DNA of 34,699 nt from Paramacrobiotus richtersi (lineage: Eukaryota > Tardigrada > Eutardigrada > Parachela > Macrobiotidae): contig JAQGAU010000202.1 in assembly GCA_034698045.1 (NCBI GenBank), forward strand, positions 1-34,699. Direction: 5' to 3'. How positions within the stretch are numbered: position 1 is the stretch's first letter; each line of letters starts with the position of its first letter. The notes below the pieces were generated by a model. It worked only from the letters and a program-made list of their open reading frames with translations, had not been told where the DNA came from and ran no database searches. Made by a program: the position numbers and the translations under genes. Positions 21,633 to 32,455 of the stretch are shown one piece after another.

Positions 21633-23275
21633 TCGTTTAATACGGCATACCGCGCGTTTGATAATGTTTGCCATGAAAAACTTTGGAACTGTTTGCAGAT
21701 AATGGGAATTTCTTCAAAAATGTTAAATTTCTTGAAAAAAATGTACGTTTCCGCTCGAAATCGCGTAAAATGGAATAACAGTTTTTCTGAATTCTTTCGA
21801 TTGGAAAAAGGTGTCAGACAAGGCGATCCATCATCGTCATCATCCGTACTCTTCAACATTTATATTGACTCACTCACGAAGTATGTGAGTAGAGGACGGA
21901 TTAACCAGATTTCGTTAGGGAAGCGCACTGTGTCCCTACTACTAAAATTCGCGGATGATGTCGTACTCATGTGTGACAGCGAACCAGAACTCAGGGAATC
22001 AGTTTATCGCTTAAAAGCCTTTTCTGATAAATACAGTTTAGGCATAAATCATAGAAATCATTTTGCATGGTTGTAAGGGGAAGTATGCGTAAAGAAATGA
22101 ACTGCGAAATCGAAAAACTTGCACAGGTGAAAGAATTCAAGTATCTTGGTTTTGTGATGAACGAACGATGTGATTTAAAGGCATCAGCGCGGTACCTTTG
22201 TGAACAAGTAAAAGCACCGTATAATGCAGCGTTACAGAAGATTGCAAACTTGAAAAATGGCTACTCGTGGAAAACTGTACAGGCGATTTTTGAAAGCACT
22301 GTAGGCAGCGTCTGCTTGTATGGCGTTGAAATCTGTGGACAGATCCCGGAAGTGGATAAGCTACAACTCAATTTCTTTAAGCGCGTTTTCGATCTACGCA
22401 CCGGAACTGACTCTAAGTCGTTGTACAGTACTATGTGCTATATTATGTGCTATATTATGTGATATATTGTGTATTATGTACTGTATTATGTGCTTGCCGA
22501 ATTACCGATCAGTCTGAGACAAGTAAAACAACAAATCCGATTTTTTGAAAAAGTAATACGCGCATCAGAAGGTACATTGCTGAAAGAAGCGTTGTATGAA
22601 AGCATAGCAGTTGGGCAGAATCGGACTCGCTGCTGGATAAAAAATTTACTGAAGTCGTTATCCGCTGTACACGAAATAAAGTTAAACTTGCCATGTACTG
22701 AAATCCTATGCAAAATGTTTAAAATATCTGTACGAAGTACCGCTACAAAACTTGAGCAAAACTTTCGAAAAGAACTAACGGAATACGTAAAAGATAACGC
22801 TGCCCAGAGCAGCCGGTTGATGTTTACGTTTCAGTACCTTCCTTCGACGATGGAACCGGGATATCTGCACGTTCTAGCGATGGACCTAGGCAAATGCTGG
22901 ATTAAAATCCTGACAGGAAACCACCATTTTGCAGCTGAAACAGGAAGATGGAACAACATCATACGTGAAGACAGAATATGTGCACCATGTCAGCAAGTGG
23001 ACGACGAGAACCATTCCTTGTTTCAGTGCCCAGCATTTTTTCTACACCGAGAAAGGCTACTGGCGAAACTGGATCCGAATGGACCAAAGCCTGTAGAATG
23101 TGAACTGCCTGAGAAGTTTCGGCAGATACTGAAAGTAAATTTATGCTCTCCTGACCGTGATAAAGATGACCTTTTATACTATAGTAATTTTCTTAGAGAA
23201 ATTCTGCGAGATAGCTACGATGCATACACTGGAGAGTGTTTGTTGTTACCTTCATTAATCTTATTTGACACCTAG
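21633..23275 (+). mobile_element. 5'-truncated, broken non-LTR retrotransposon (LINE) ORF2
   Basis: Reverse transcriptase remnant. The first recognisable part is AFDNVCHEKLWNCL (motif A region; the usual Asp ahead of the AF is not present), followed by GVRQGDPSS (motif B), KFADDVVLM (catalytic FADD, near 21950) and FKYLGF. A frame change near 22060 separates 21633-22060 from the next frame at about 22067. That frame runs to a TGA at 22460 inside a short repeat, then resumes in the same frame to TAG at 23273-23275. The C-terminal part has CAPCQQVDDENHSLFQC (Cys-x2-Cys...His...Cys), the zinc-knuckle-like end of many LINE ORF2 proteins. The upstream RT part, endonuclease and ORF1 are missing, which is usual for 5'-truncated insertions. 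The clade is not assigned. It is dead as written. Confidence 0.85.
22434..22496. repeat. short tandem repeat expansion inside the LINE
   Basis: Imperfect repeats of CTATATTATGTG and its shorter variants (TATTATGTRCTG). They interrupt the retrotransposon reading frame and supply its TGA (22460-22462). The flanking coding frame is the same on both sides. Confidence 0.7.
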
Positions 23276-24289
23276 TAATTATGACTGTCCTTATTTTGCA
23301 CGTTGTGTGTTTTAACCTGTTTACATGGTACAGTGTTTGTGTTGTAGCTGCGTTTTAAAGCGTTAAGCCGCGACGTTGATCATTAGGATTGTTTGGTTGG
23401 TTGTAGTGATTAGTTGGCAGTGTGCTTTTTGTTCTCAACTTCCGGTAATTTTTCAAGGAACATTCTTCTGAGAACACTAAATTGTGTAGTCTTATCCTTC
23501 CGGTACCGCACATACAATACGTCTAAGCGGATGCCAGAACAGACAGAAGGAGCTCGGTAGGTTTGAACTTTAAATTGTTATTTATCGGTTATCCAGTCAT
23601 GATTCCAGTGCAAAATAAGCGGAAGCGACGGTCGATGTAGCTAGCATGCACAATGACCGGAAAGCGAGTTTTGGTACGCAGATAGAATCCCTTAGTCACC
23701 TACTCGGGCGGATAACATCAAAGCCAGCCTCCGAGATAACATTCAACCTAATGGCGGCCAAAAAGAACAGGAAGCGCCCGTCACGGACTGTAGCGATACT
23801 TTACGGTGGAAATACGGCTAGTAGTTTAAACTGTGAACGGTGGCCATAATGAGAAGCGGCAGAAATTGTACGTACGGCAAAACAGTTACGAATTGACTTG
23901 GTCAGTGATAAAATGAGTGATCAATGTAATTATATAATAAAAAAATGTAACGGAAATGACCTAGAAAACCCCGGAAGATACTTGAAACTGAAGATGCGAT
24001 AACACCTGTACGTATGAAGAAAAAACATGAACAGTGAGAAAAATGTCGAAAAAAGATGGTGACAGAGGACGGAGCGCACGACGACGTTAGCGAACTAAGG
24101 CATGCACCGTCATGCGAGTTAACTTGGACACGTCGACATGTGACACTTCTTCTTCAGTCCATTCCTTGCCGCGGTAATGCGAAGTCGGACGTGGGTCACA
24201 AGTTTGAAATGCCTCGAGAACCTAGACAGATAGCGACAATCGTGTTTTCTGTTTCCAATCCATAGCAAGTTTACATTGAATTAGGTATT
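23276..24289. other. non-coding, LINE 3' flank
   Basis: No gene recognised between the LINE stop and the minus-strand F-box gene. No long poly-A tail or obvious target-site duplication was identified after the LINE stop. Short open stretches at 23646-23849 and 24056-24265 have no recognisable motif. Confidence 0.45.
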
Positions 24290-24888
24290 CTACGCATACA
24301 CTGTTACCGGCAAGTTGAGGGATTCGATCAGTTCGGCAGTCCGCGTCGGATCAACAACATCGCACTTTCTCTCTATCATATCCCACATTTGAATTTCAGC
24401 ATCCGGTGCATGTGGCTGGACCGATTCCAAGGGGACATTCGAGTCAAACCCGTAGCCGTGCAGTCCGAGTTTCAAAAGGCAGTCCTTAAAGGTCAAAACA
24501 TCAAATCGATCACAGTCGTACACGGCGCAGCGCACAGCAAATCCCACATTTTATAGTCCATATCAACGAATTTCGAGTCACAGAAGATCAATTGTTTCAT
24601 GCGCACGCTCTGCAGTAACGGATTAATTAACTCCATCATGTCCTCGAGCGACGCGTACTCATCCAGATCCGTGATGACGATTCTCTGTGTGTGCTTGTTA
24701 ATACATTTTAACAAACAACCAATAACAGCGTAGACAGGTTCCCATTCAGCGCCGGGAGAGGCCGAGAAGCTTTCCTCATTGAAAGACACCCCGACATCTG
24801 TAAAGGTCGACTGCTTGCTGAGAATTGCGTTCCATACTGCGCAGGTACGACGGCAGCGTAAACGGTCGATGCTATCGAGCGCTGTGAG
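24290..24888 (-). pseudogene. F-box family gene copy, frameshifted
   Basis: On the minus strand it reads ALDSIDRLRCRRTCAVWNAIL (the second half of an F-box, the motif that binds Skp1 in SCF ubiquitin ligases), then SFNEESFSASPGAEWEPVYA and IGCLLKCINKHTQ. After a frame change between about 24515 and 24540 it continues FDVLTFKDCLLKLGL and IQMWDMIERKCD to a TAA at 24290-24292. It aligns block by block with the plus-strand copy at 29856-31079 (RRTCTLWNSVL, ITGCVLKCIS, LTFQD, VIQLWDLVERNC), so the two are paralogues. The first half of the F-box is lost in another frame or absent: a TGA lies at 24889-24891. No homologue of the N-terminal domain of the plus copy was found upstream. The body after the F-box has no substrate-binding domain I can name. 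Confidence 0.6.
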
Positions 24889-25112
24889 TCACATGGCTGG
24901 GTGGCGCATTGCAGGTATGTGTGACGTAGACGGCGCACAGCATGTCGATGTCCTCGTATACGTCGCAGGCACTTTTCAAACCAGAGCCCACAAATCAGGT
25001 CAGTATGTGTTATGGATAAATGTATGGTCACAGTTTTGCTGTCCTGCTGACGTGGCACAGTTAACAAATCATATGGTTATATCATGCTTGCTGTATAGGA
25101 AAACCGTACTGC

Positions 25113-25614
25113 ATGGATGCAGTTCAAATTACTCAAGATCACCACGTTCCATATTTTGTCTTGATTACTGATAGAGGAAACTGCTTTAACCGGGAGTATT
25201 TCGGTGCTAGCTATGAAATCCCGCCGTACTTTCTAAAGTACGCCTCTGACATGTGGGACGATGCAGCAGTAGTGCCCCCACAATTTTACGAAACAATTAA
25301 GCAGGAGTACCCCAAGTGCATGTACGAGTGGGGCTACGTCGACGGTTTCGATTATCTTCATCCTACAACGTTTTATCATGAGCAATCTGAATGCTGGGGC
25401 AAAATACACTGTTTCCGTAAAACTCGCTTGAGTGATATGCACAAACTATATCCATCCGAAAAACCTAGTAAGTTCGCGAATTTCTCAATTTCTGATTTTG
25501 CGTTCTGTTTCGTTAATGTGAAGTTTCTTGGCAGGCGTGCCTGGAGTCCTTCCAAACGTATATTGTCCAGGACCGTTTATGACCGAAATTCATGAGTGCT
25601 TTAAAAGCGACTGA
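25113..25614 (+). CDS. unrecognised cysteine-containing protein, partial, two exons
   Basis: I do not recognise this gene. Exon 25099-25467 follows a possible acceptor (CTGTATAG), contains the first Met at 25113, and reads FGASYEIPPYFLKYASDMW and CMYEWGYVDGFDYLHP. It ends at GTAAGT in phase 1. A 67-bp intron ends at TTGGCAG. Exon 25535-25614 continues in phase (GVLPNVYCPGPFMTEIHE) to TGA. It has six cysteines and many aromatic residues, which suggests an extracellular protein, but no signal peptide is visible, so an upstream exon is probably missing. Odd: TGA is followed directly by a second TGA, then by 114 open codons in the same frame (separate entry). The splice sites and phase match make the two exons credible; the true start and end are uncertain. 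Confidence 0.5.
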
Positions 25615-25617
25615 TGA

Positions 25618-25962
25618 GTGCTCTTCTTGGTTTACGACGGGGTCTGCCTACAGAAACATTACCTGGGTCCAAGCTCAAATATACCACCCAGTGGGGGCTT
25701 TCTCAACGTCGATAACAACTGGACCGATGCGAGCAAGACATCGGAGCTCAACAGCCGCTTACGCGAAATCGACGATTTCTGGAACAATGCCAGGATTGTG
25801 GATAAAGAGATGTGGGCCAGTGTCATAACCGCTACCAAGGCTTGTCTGGAACGTACACGCTGTTATCAATGTCAGCGTGAGGGAACCTACGGTGGACTGG
25901 AAGGATTTTACAAGTCTATGAATGTCTATTTGCTACCCAGATCGGACGCTTTCTGGGCATAA
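25618..25962 (+). other. in-frame open extension after tandem TGA TGA
   Basis: Directly after the two stops the same frame stays open for 114 codons to TAA (25960-25962). It reads LVYDGVCLQKHYLGP, NVDNNWTDASKTSELNSRL and EMWASVITATKACLERTRC, which is protein-like and adds four cysteines. It may be the original C-terminal half cut off by a recent stop, a readthrough product, or an exon normally joined by other splicing. Confidence 0.45.
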
Positions 25963-26236
25963 CTATCATTTTATGGTACTTTTATATACTGCATTTCTTG
26001 CAGCATTTATGCTAATTAGTGGCGAGAACATTGTGGTTGGCTTTGCATGCGTTCGAATTGCGTGCCCGTAACCGTTGTAACAACCTACTGTAGCAACGGT
26101 ACAGGAGGTCACTAATACTATGAAACTACCATCCTTGATGGCAATTACAGTTGTAGACCAAAAAAGCTACATTAATATACGTGTGTCCGAACCTTATAGG
26201 TTTACCTGGTTGTGGATTCTACAGTGTACAATGTGC

Positions 26237-26254
26237 GTATACAGTACTGTATAC
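26237..26254. repeat. 18-bp perfect palindrome
   Basis: GTATACAGTACTGTATAC, in the 3' flank of the minus-strand peptide gene. No function is assigned. Confidence 0.5.
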
Positions 26255-26602
26255 AGTGCGTGTACTTTATTGGTGAATGTAAAACTTGCGCAAATAGTAA
26301 TGAAGTTGAATATTGATGCATATGTCCATAGTTTACACGCTAATAGGTGCTTTCTTAATTTGATCGATAAGCAATATGCATCAGGAAAAGCCTATTTGAT
26401 GAAACCGATAATTGTCACTTTGCCAATTGCATTTTATCGGCGGCCCGTGGTTATAATATACATCTACATTGTAATACACAAAATACAATATACAGTACAT
26501 GTTTTAGTTTGGATGACACGTACCTGCATAACAAGAAGTCATGACTCATTAGTCCATCAGAAAGGCAGGTTTGGTTGAAGGGGGATGAAGGGGCTGATGT
26601 CC

Positions 26603-27163
26603 TCATTTTGCTGCGCACGTGCCCTCCTTATCACCCTCAGCCGCGCAAAAGCCGCTACAGCAATTACCCTTACTGCCGTCCGATTTGCAAACAGAACCGT
26701 TGGCAAGGCAATCGCGACGAACTCGCAGTGAGATCCCTTCAGGAGTTTCCACGCTGGCCCCGAAACATACGCCTGTAAATGTACGGATTATAACTTAGTA
26801 ACAGTACAAATACGCTCGCCATCACCAGTGTAAGAATTGTGGTGACCATTATTAGCAGTTTATTCTTAATACTGTTATTGTTAAGAAAAGTATTAAAAAT
26901 ATTATTTCTATGTAATTAACAATAAAGTTACTTGGATACAGTTATAAAGGAATTTTCCATGAAAAGAATGTGGATTGCAGATGCACTTGTGATACTTAAA
27001 AGTACAGTCTACTGTTGCTAGTTTTGGAAAAGAACTAGCGAAAATGAATGCAAAGTATACAGCTGGTACCAAGATGTTAACTTGCCTCGACTGACCTAAC
27101 CTATATTTACAATCGGTACTTACCAGCCAGCAGAAGGACAGCGAAGAACACGGCAAGTTTCAT
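26603..27163 (-). CDS. knottin-like secreted cysteine-rich peptide, paralogue 1
   Basis: Two exons on the minus strand. Exon 1 is 27163-27124 (40 bp): ATG, then a hydrophobic leader of 13 codons typical of a signal peptide, ending in phase 1 at GTAAGT. Exon 2 is 26772-26603 (170 bp), after TTTACAG, ending in TGA. The product is about 69 residues: leader, acidic propeptide with one Cys, a dibasic Arg-Arg site, then a mature region with six Cys spaced C-x6-C-x8-CC-x3-C-x9-C. This fits the inhibitor cystine knot pattern, a fold used by secreted toxins, antimicrobial peptides and signalling peptides alike. The sequence does not say which. Gene structure, exon 1 length and intron phase are the same as in the neighbour at 28318-28752. 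The frame is intact. An AATAAA on this strand at 26271-26266 is a possible polyadenylation signal. Confidence 0.72.
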
Positions 27164-28317
27164 GATTACGGTCGGTTTTGCGTAAATAGTTAGGAGAAAA
27201 GTTAGTTAGCAAACAAAATGCCTTATGTTGAGTACGTTACACTGGACACATCGGATTAAATAGGCAGATGGACGTAAACAGCGGAAAGTCCCAGACCGAC
27301 TCAACAACAGGAAGACGATAATCAGCCAGATCGCCAACATATTTAGCAAAAGTTCAAAGGGACGCAAAAACGGCACTTCGTAGAAACAGGTCGATGGAGT
27401 AAACAGATGGTTTATGTAACTCAAAACAGCAGCCAATTTTGCACTCCCAGTGGTAAATCCCACGACTGTACTGAAGGCTTTTTGTAAAATTGCGCAGTAA
27501 AATTTTTTATATCCTGGTAACTTGTGAGTACAAATTGTTTTGATTTTTGGAATTCTCGTTCTTTTCGATTTTCAAATTTTAGGCTTTCGTAATTTCTGGG
27601 CTTTTGCCGATCAAAGGTCAAATTAAGAATAAATGTCATGTAATCGACCTTCTGAAGGTGCAGGACAGTTGGTAGCTTTCAGCAACCATGATAAGCCAAA
27701 GACAAGGAAAAAGAAGTGCATTGTGAAAATTTCGGTATTTTGTATCTTTTGTTTGGAATGAATACAGTAAACGTCTGTACAATACTCATAACACTAGGCG
27801 TTTAGTCGTATACTGAAGTGTTAAATCTGGATTTAAACGGTCGGCATCGTAACGTATACTTCAGCTAGCTCATTGCGATTGTACGTATGTGCATACATAT
27901 TGCATGTATGTATAGAAGAAGGCCAGCACTTATGATTAGTAAAAAGATATTGTGGTGTTCCGCACGCTTGATGTGAGTTTCGAAAAACCGTGTGTATCGC
28001 ACATTGCGATCATGTTAATCAGCATTATCCTAATAACTGCAAAACCACCGTTATAAAGACTGTCATTTTATTTCAGTGATTCTGGTATTCAGCGTCATGC
28101 CCAACGAAAGTTATATGAAACCTCTCAATATAATTCAAGTACAAGATCAAAACGGAACTATAAAGTCTGTACATAAATGTATCGTACATCCTTTACAATT
28201 ATCAAGCGAGACTGTGCATCTCAGGTCCACTGTAATATCGGTAGTGGACTGGCAACGTCCCAAGCGAGGCGCCTCTCCGAAGATGAACACCGGCATCAAC
28301 GGCTCACAATTATCGCA
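27164..28317. other. spacer between the two knottin-like genes
   Basis: No gene is firmly seen. A minus-strand open stretch at 27206-27463 has a hydrophobic run (LLLNMLAIWLIIVFLLL) but no ATG at its start and no conserved motif. This interval should hold the promoter of the 26603-27163 gene and the 3' end of the 28318-28752 gene. I cannot place either exactly. Confidence 0.4.
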
Positions 28318-28752
28318 CTAGGCTTTACACGTGCCTGCTTCGGCGTCCTTATTTTGGTCACACATCCGACTGCAACAGACGCCCAAACTGCCGCTCAGCT
28401 TGCAGGGCAGTCCCGCTGGGATACACGGGTCGGTCGCTCGACGGACGCGCTGTAGCTGGGCAGCGGCCGGCAGGTCGATGCAGTAGCACGTGCCTACAGC
28501 AAACAAGAATGTTGATCATTTGACGTTAGAGAATTTGCGTGGTCATGCCACAATAATTTCTCGGCACAGTGTGCTGTATCTGTAGCTCTTTGTATTCAAA
28601 AAAGTCATGATTAACTTGTGTTTTTATTTTGCTGTCTGCAAGGCATTCCGCCTAACGCGTAGCAGTGACGTTAATGCAAAGTATTATACTTTAAGCAAAA
28701 TTATGCACTTACCGGCAAGTAGAAGAAGTGTAATGAACAATGTAAACTTCAT
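28318..28752 (-). CDS. knottin-like secreted cysteine-rich peptide, paralogue 2
   Basis: Exon 1 is 28752-28713 (40 bp), with ATG, a Lys and a Leu-rich leader, leaving in phase 1 at GTAAGT. Exon 2 is 28493-28318 (176 bp), entered after TTGCTGTAG and ending in TAG. The product is about 71 residues: leader, propeptide with two Cys, an Arg-Arg site, then C-x6-C-x8-CC-x3-C-x10-C. The cystine-knot spacing differs from paralogue 1 by a single residue in the last loop. Mature sequences are otherwise quite different, which suggests an old tandem duplication or fast divergence. The frame is intact in a window where most genes are broken. Role unknown: defence, venom-like or signalling peptides all share this fold. 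Confidence 0.72.
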
Positions 28753-29086
28753 AATAATATCGTGTTTTGTTACAGAGCTGCGGACACACTGTGGGAATTA
28801 TGTGGAATAATGCGGACTTTTTTTGATGGGATGAATATTAATCAGTTGAAATTCAGGTGCATAAGTGTCGATAAAAAATCTTGTTTCAACGGGCGATCGA
28901 CTGCGTTTGCCATAAATTTTGGTGAAAACTGATGAGTAACAAACAATTCCACGGGCAGCCATGTCGCTATGATCGCACTTGACCTTTGTCTTTTGCCAGT
29001 GCAAACAGTTCGTAGGGGGTGTGTTGTTTACCGCTATCTGTTCAATTATTTTGGTATTTTACTTTTTATTTAATGATATTATCGGG

Positions 29087-31491
29087 ATGTACTTAAACGG
29101 AGATCGTTACAAATTAGTCGACGCATGGAATGCAGTGAACGTGCCAGACAAGGATGGAGTTCTCCGACATGGCAGCGTGATCAGCGTCGTCGATGGTGGA
29201 CTCGTTATCGACTTTGATTGTCCTGGGCAGCGTTCCGAATTTGTTGAATATGGAAGGATCTTTGACGCTGCTGCCTTTACAAATGCCATCAAGTTACACA
29301 ACAAGGGCAGCGATGAAGTGAGATGTAGAAAGGGTGCTGATATTGAAGCGCTCATTCGTCTTCGCCCTGGTCGTCCCTGGACTTGGCTGCCCGGGAAGCT
29401 TGTCACTCTCGAGCCAAATTTCCATACAAATCTGGCGTACGCAGTCGTGGAAATTCAGACAGAAGGCAGTCGTGTGACGGAGTTGCTTCCTTGTGCGCAG
29501 ATTCGCCTCCCGTTATCGTCGGCCCAGCTGAAAACTGCGATCGTTGGAACGAGTGATTTTGTGACGCGATCGTGCCTTCTGCCAAAGGATTACTGGTCTT
29601 CCATTTCACCTGTTTTATCCTGTGTGTTCATTCGAGATTGGGAGCGAGATTACAAGGCCTTGCCAGTGTCCGTGTTCAGCGAGAGCTTGTCGTATCTCCA
29701 GCGTCGCTCTCAAAATCCAGTGCAGCCTGGGCAGTTGGTGAGTTCAAGTTTTTTTCGAAGTACAAAATGTTTTCTGCGTGAAATCTTATCACGATAGTTC
29801 AGTCTTCGGTCACATGATTTTGTTGGTCCGACATTCGAGTCGTCTCTTATTGCAGGCTACGTTATTTATGTGGAAAAACGTTGACGTTGCACGCTATACC
29901 AACGGTCTGGAATACCCTAACAAGGAATGGATCTGTCGGAATTTTTTAACGACAGCCTCTTCAATCAAACTCCCAAGTTTGCCCAGTCCTGATGGAGATC
30001 GTCTGCAAATTCCATTACCAGTGGAGCTTGTTGTTGAAGTGTTTCGCTGTCTGGACACCATTACCCGTATACGATACCGTCGCACCTGCACTTTGTGGAA
30101 CTCAGTTCTGACTGTCCGACACATTCGCAACGACATCCGGATATCTCTCACCGAAAATAGCTTCTCGCCTTCTCCGGACTACGACTGGAGTCCTCTCTAC
30201 GCAATTACGGGATGTGTATTGAAATGCATCAGTAGCCTCACCCACTGCTTGTCCCTTACGGGAGAGTATACCCAGCTCAGTTTTCTGGGCCGTACCGTGA
30301 AAACCTCGATGACGTATACCAAACTAAGTTTCCTGGAGTACGTTCGCCGCACCGTGAAAGACTCGCGTATGGAACGGATGGTTTTCTACAACTTTAAGTG
30401 CGAATTAAGTTATGGTGCCCACAAGAGTATGGGCAAGGGTATGGAGGATTTCCTGCAAAACTGTTGCTGCTGCCAGATTCTAACCTTTCAAGATGTCACG
30501 TTGCGGTTTGTTGTTGATGGAACGTGGTGACATGATCTAGGTAAGTCAGCTTGCATCGTTACACGTTAGACTCACGCCGCAGCTGTTTTTCTTATTATTT
30601 TACGAGTTTACTGTACTCTTCCCAATACCGATGTTTTACGCAAAGAAGTATTTCTAGTTTTACGGTCGCTCTCACTTGAACATTCGAGGTTTTGGAAATT
30701 GATTGTTTTATTATTCTTTGTGGGATTGTGCTTTCGACAGATAACTGATAACGATTTCGACTGATAACGACAGATTTTACGGATTTGCATGGTAACTTCG
30801 TAACGATCAGCATCTAGGCTTTGAATGCTTTCCAAAGAAACTTCGTTAAAGCGAACGAGACAGAAGAATATTTCAATCTTCAACGAATAGAAACTCTGAC
30901 GTCCTGCAAATACGCGGATTATTGATACAGGTGGTGCAGATGCCTTTGAAGTGCACATCCCTTGTGGGTCTGTCCAGCTCGGTGGACCGGATACTGTCAT
31001 CCAGTTGTGGGATCTGGTAGAGAGGAACTGTGGAGAATGCGATGTACCTTTTTCCGCAACATCTGGTGCAGTAGTTCAGGTGAGAAAGTCAGAGTGGACC
31101 TGGCGCAAATACGGTTTACTAATTTGGCTATCACGTGAACATGACGGATGTGTGACTGTTATGGCGTTTTGGCTACCGTAGTGGTGTAATAATAATAACA
31201 ATGGCAGACTTACTGCCGATTGGGGATTACGTGAGGTTGTTGTACTGATAATCCAGATTGCTTGACGTACAACTGGTCGATTAATGGATATTTTGAATTT
31301 GATAGGTTCTGAATGCAGTACAGAGTGCTGATCCGCGTAAAACTACACATTATCACGGCAAGAAATGGACTGCGAAGGAAGTGTTTGAGACGGAACTGGA
31401 TGTGTCAAAGCTGACTCAGATAACGAAGCAGGCCTTACAGTTACTGAAACCGGCTGCCCGGAAATCTGCACATCTTCCTCCTGCTTTTTGA
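29087..31491 (+). pseudogene. F-box family gene, four exons, one in-frame stop
   Basis: Exon 1 is 29087-29737; the start is the ATG of MYLNGDRYKLVDAWN. It encodes a domain with VISVVDGGLVIDFDCPGQR and VSVFSESLSYLQRRSQ and ends in phase 0 at GTGAGT. Exon 2 is 29856-30540, after TATTGCAG, also phase 0. It holds an F-box (IPLPVELVVEVFRCLDTI, RRTCTLWNSVL), the Skp1-binding motif of SCF ubiquitin ligases. Near its end the frame meets TGA (30528-30530), 10 bases before a good donor GTAAGT. Exon 3 is ~30940-31079 (VQLGGPDTVIQLWDLVERN) and exon 4 is 31306-31491, phase 0, ending KSAHLPPAF-TGA. Exon 3 is conserved in the minus-strand paralogue at 24290, so the family normally extends past the TGA. It is either a recent nonsense mutation, a sequencing error, or a naturally shorter protein of about 440 residues. 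Confidence 0.65.
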
Positions 31492-32170
31492 GACAACTTC
31501 AGTGTTTATTTTATTTTCGTTGTAAAAACAGTATTGCGATGTTTCTGATGGCACTTTGTTTTGCTCATGGCTTATGCCAGTCGGTGTGTTACTGATGTCG
31601 GTCGGAAGATTATATGTTAGATATTTATATCGCTGGTTAATTTCTGCTCACTAGTCGTTCAGAATTTATTTGAGCACAAGCGTTCTCGCATAAAAGGTCT
31701 TCGGTTTCGGAACCTCAATTCAGCTATAGAACGACGTAGGAATAACACAAATTTGGCAAAATATTTCGTACAGTGAATTTTTGATCGTTAAATTTCGGGA
31801 CCGTTCATTTTGATGAATAAAGAGATCGAATTGATCGCAGTTTACAGACTCACAGCATAAAAAGGATGCACCATAACCAACGAAACACCACAACATCCGC
31901 CGCTTTTAATTTGTATCAAGATTCGGCTGTCATCACATTATGACAACTAAAAAACAAGGTAATTTCCAGTTAGTGCATAGTTTTAGCATTACATATACAT
32001 TCCGGAAGAATTCTTTCGCAGTACTTATCCAATGAAGTCAGTCGTTTAGCCGTATATGCCCGCATTTACCGGCGTCTTTGGAAAAATGAATTGGATGTAG
32101 CAGCGTTCCATGCATTAGGCTGATAGCCGCTAGCACCGGAATTTCCGAAGGCTGAACCACTGGCTCCCAG
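31492..32170. other. intergenic or intron, no gene seen
   Basis: Nothing recognised. A possible AATAAA polyadenylation signal for the F-box gene lies near 31817. This is about 325 bp past its last stop, so it is only a suggestion. Confidence 0.4.
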
Positions 32171-32455
32171 GAATTGCTCCGAATTCTGGCTGACGGCTAT
32201 ATCGAAGCCGAAAATTTGGAGAAAGAGCTTACCGGGCTGCTTTACTTTGCACTGTAAGCAGACTTGTATAATCGTATTTATAATAATGTATTTAATGGGA
32301 TGACTGCAGTTGTGGACGCGTATTATATAAGACCAACAGATGTTTTCGTTGGTTTTCTGACAAATGTGTGCCGGACATCATGAATAATCTGTTGCTGGGA
32401 GCTACCGTAGCTCAGCTACGGATACCGGCTCTCGGTCGTCAACTCATCAGACTGC
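32171..32455 (+). CDS. unassigned exon pair with matched phases
   Basis: Exon 32171-32253 (83 bp) follows CTCCCAG, reads ELLRILADGYIEAENLEKEL and ends at GTAAGC with two bases over. A 56-bp intron ends at GACTGCAG. Exon 32310-32455 begins with one base that completes the codon and reads KTNRCFRWFSDKCVPDIMNN, then LRIPALGRQLIRL, to a possible donor GTATAA. Complementary phases and good splice sites make this a credible internal part of a gene. I recognise no family. Start and stop codons lie in exons not found. It sits 1 kb upstream of the Tousled-like kinase exons on the same strand but does not resemble the N-terminal half of that kinase. Confidence 0.4.

Noticed and set aside
22320-22517. 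Cys/Ile-rich frame over the LINE repeat
   Set aside because: It is an out-of-frame reading of the TATTATGTG repeat inside the retrotransposon.
26120-26578. 152-codon open frame on the plus strand
   Set aside because: Low-complexity, repeat-rich composition with palindromic TATAC segments, no motif, no splice context. It lies in the 3' flank of the minus-strand knottin-like gene, whose structure is better supported.
27206-27463. Minus-strand 85-codon frame with a hydrophobic run
   Set aside because: It begins at GTG rather than ATG, has no acceptor or donor that fits, and no conserved motif. The hydrophobic run alone is not enough.
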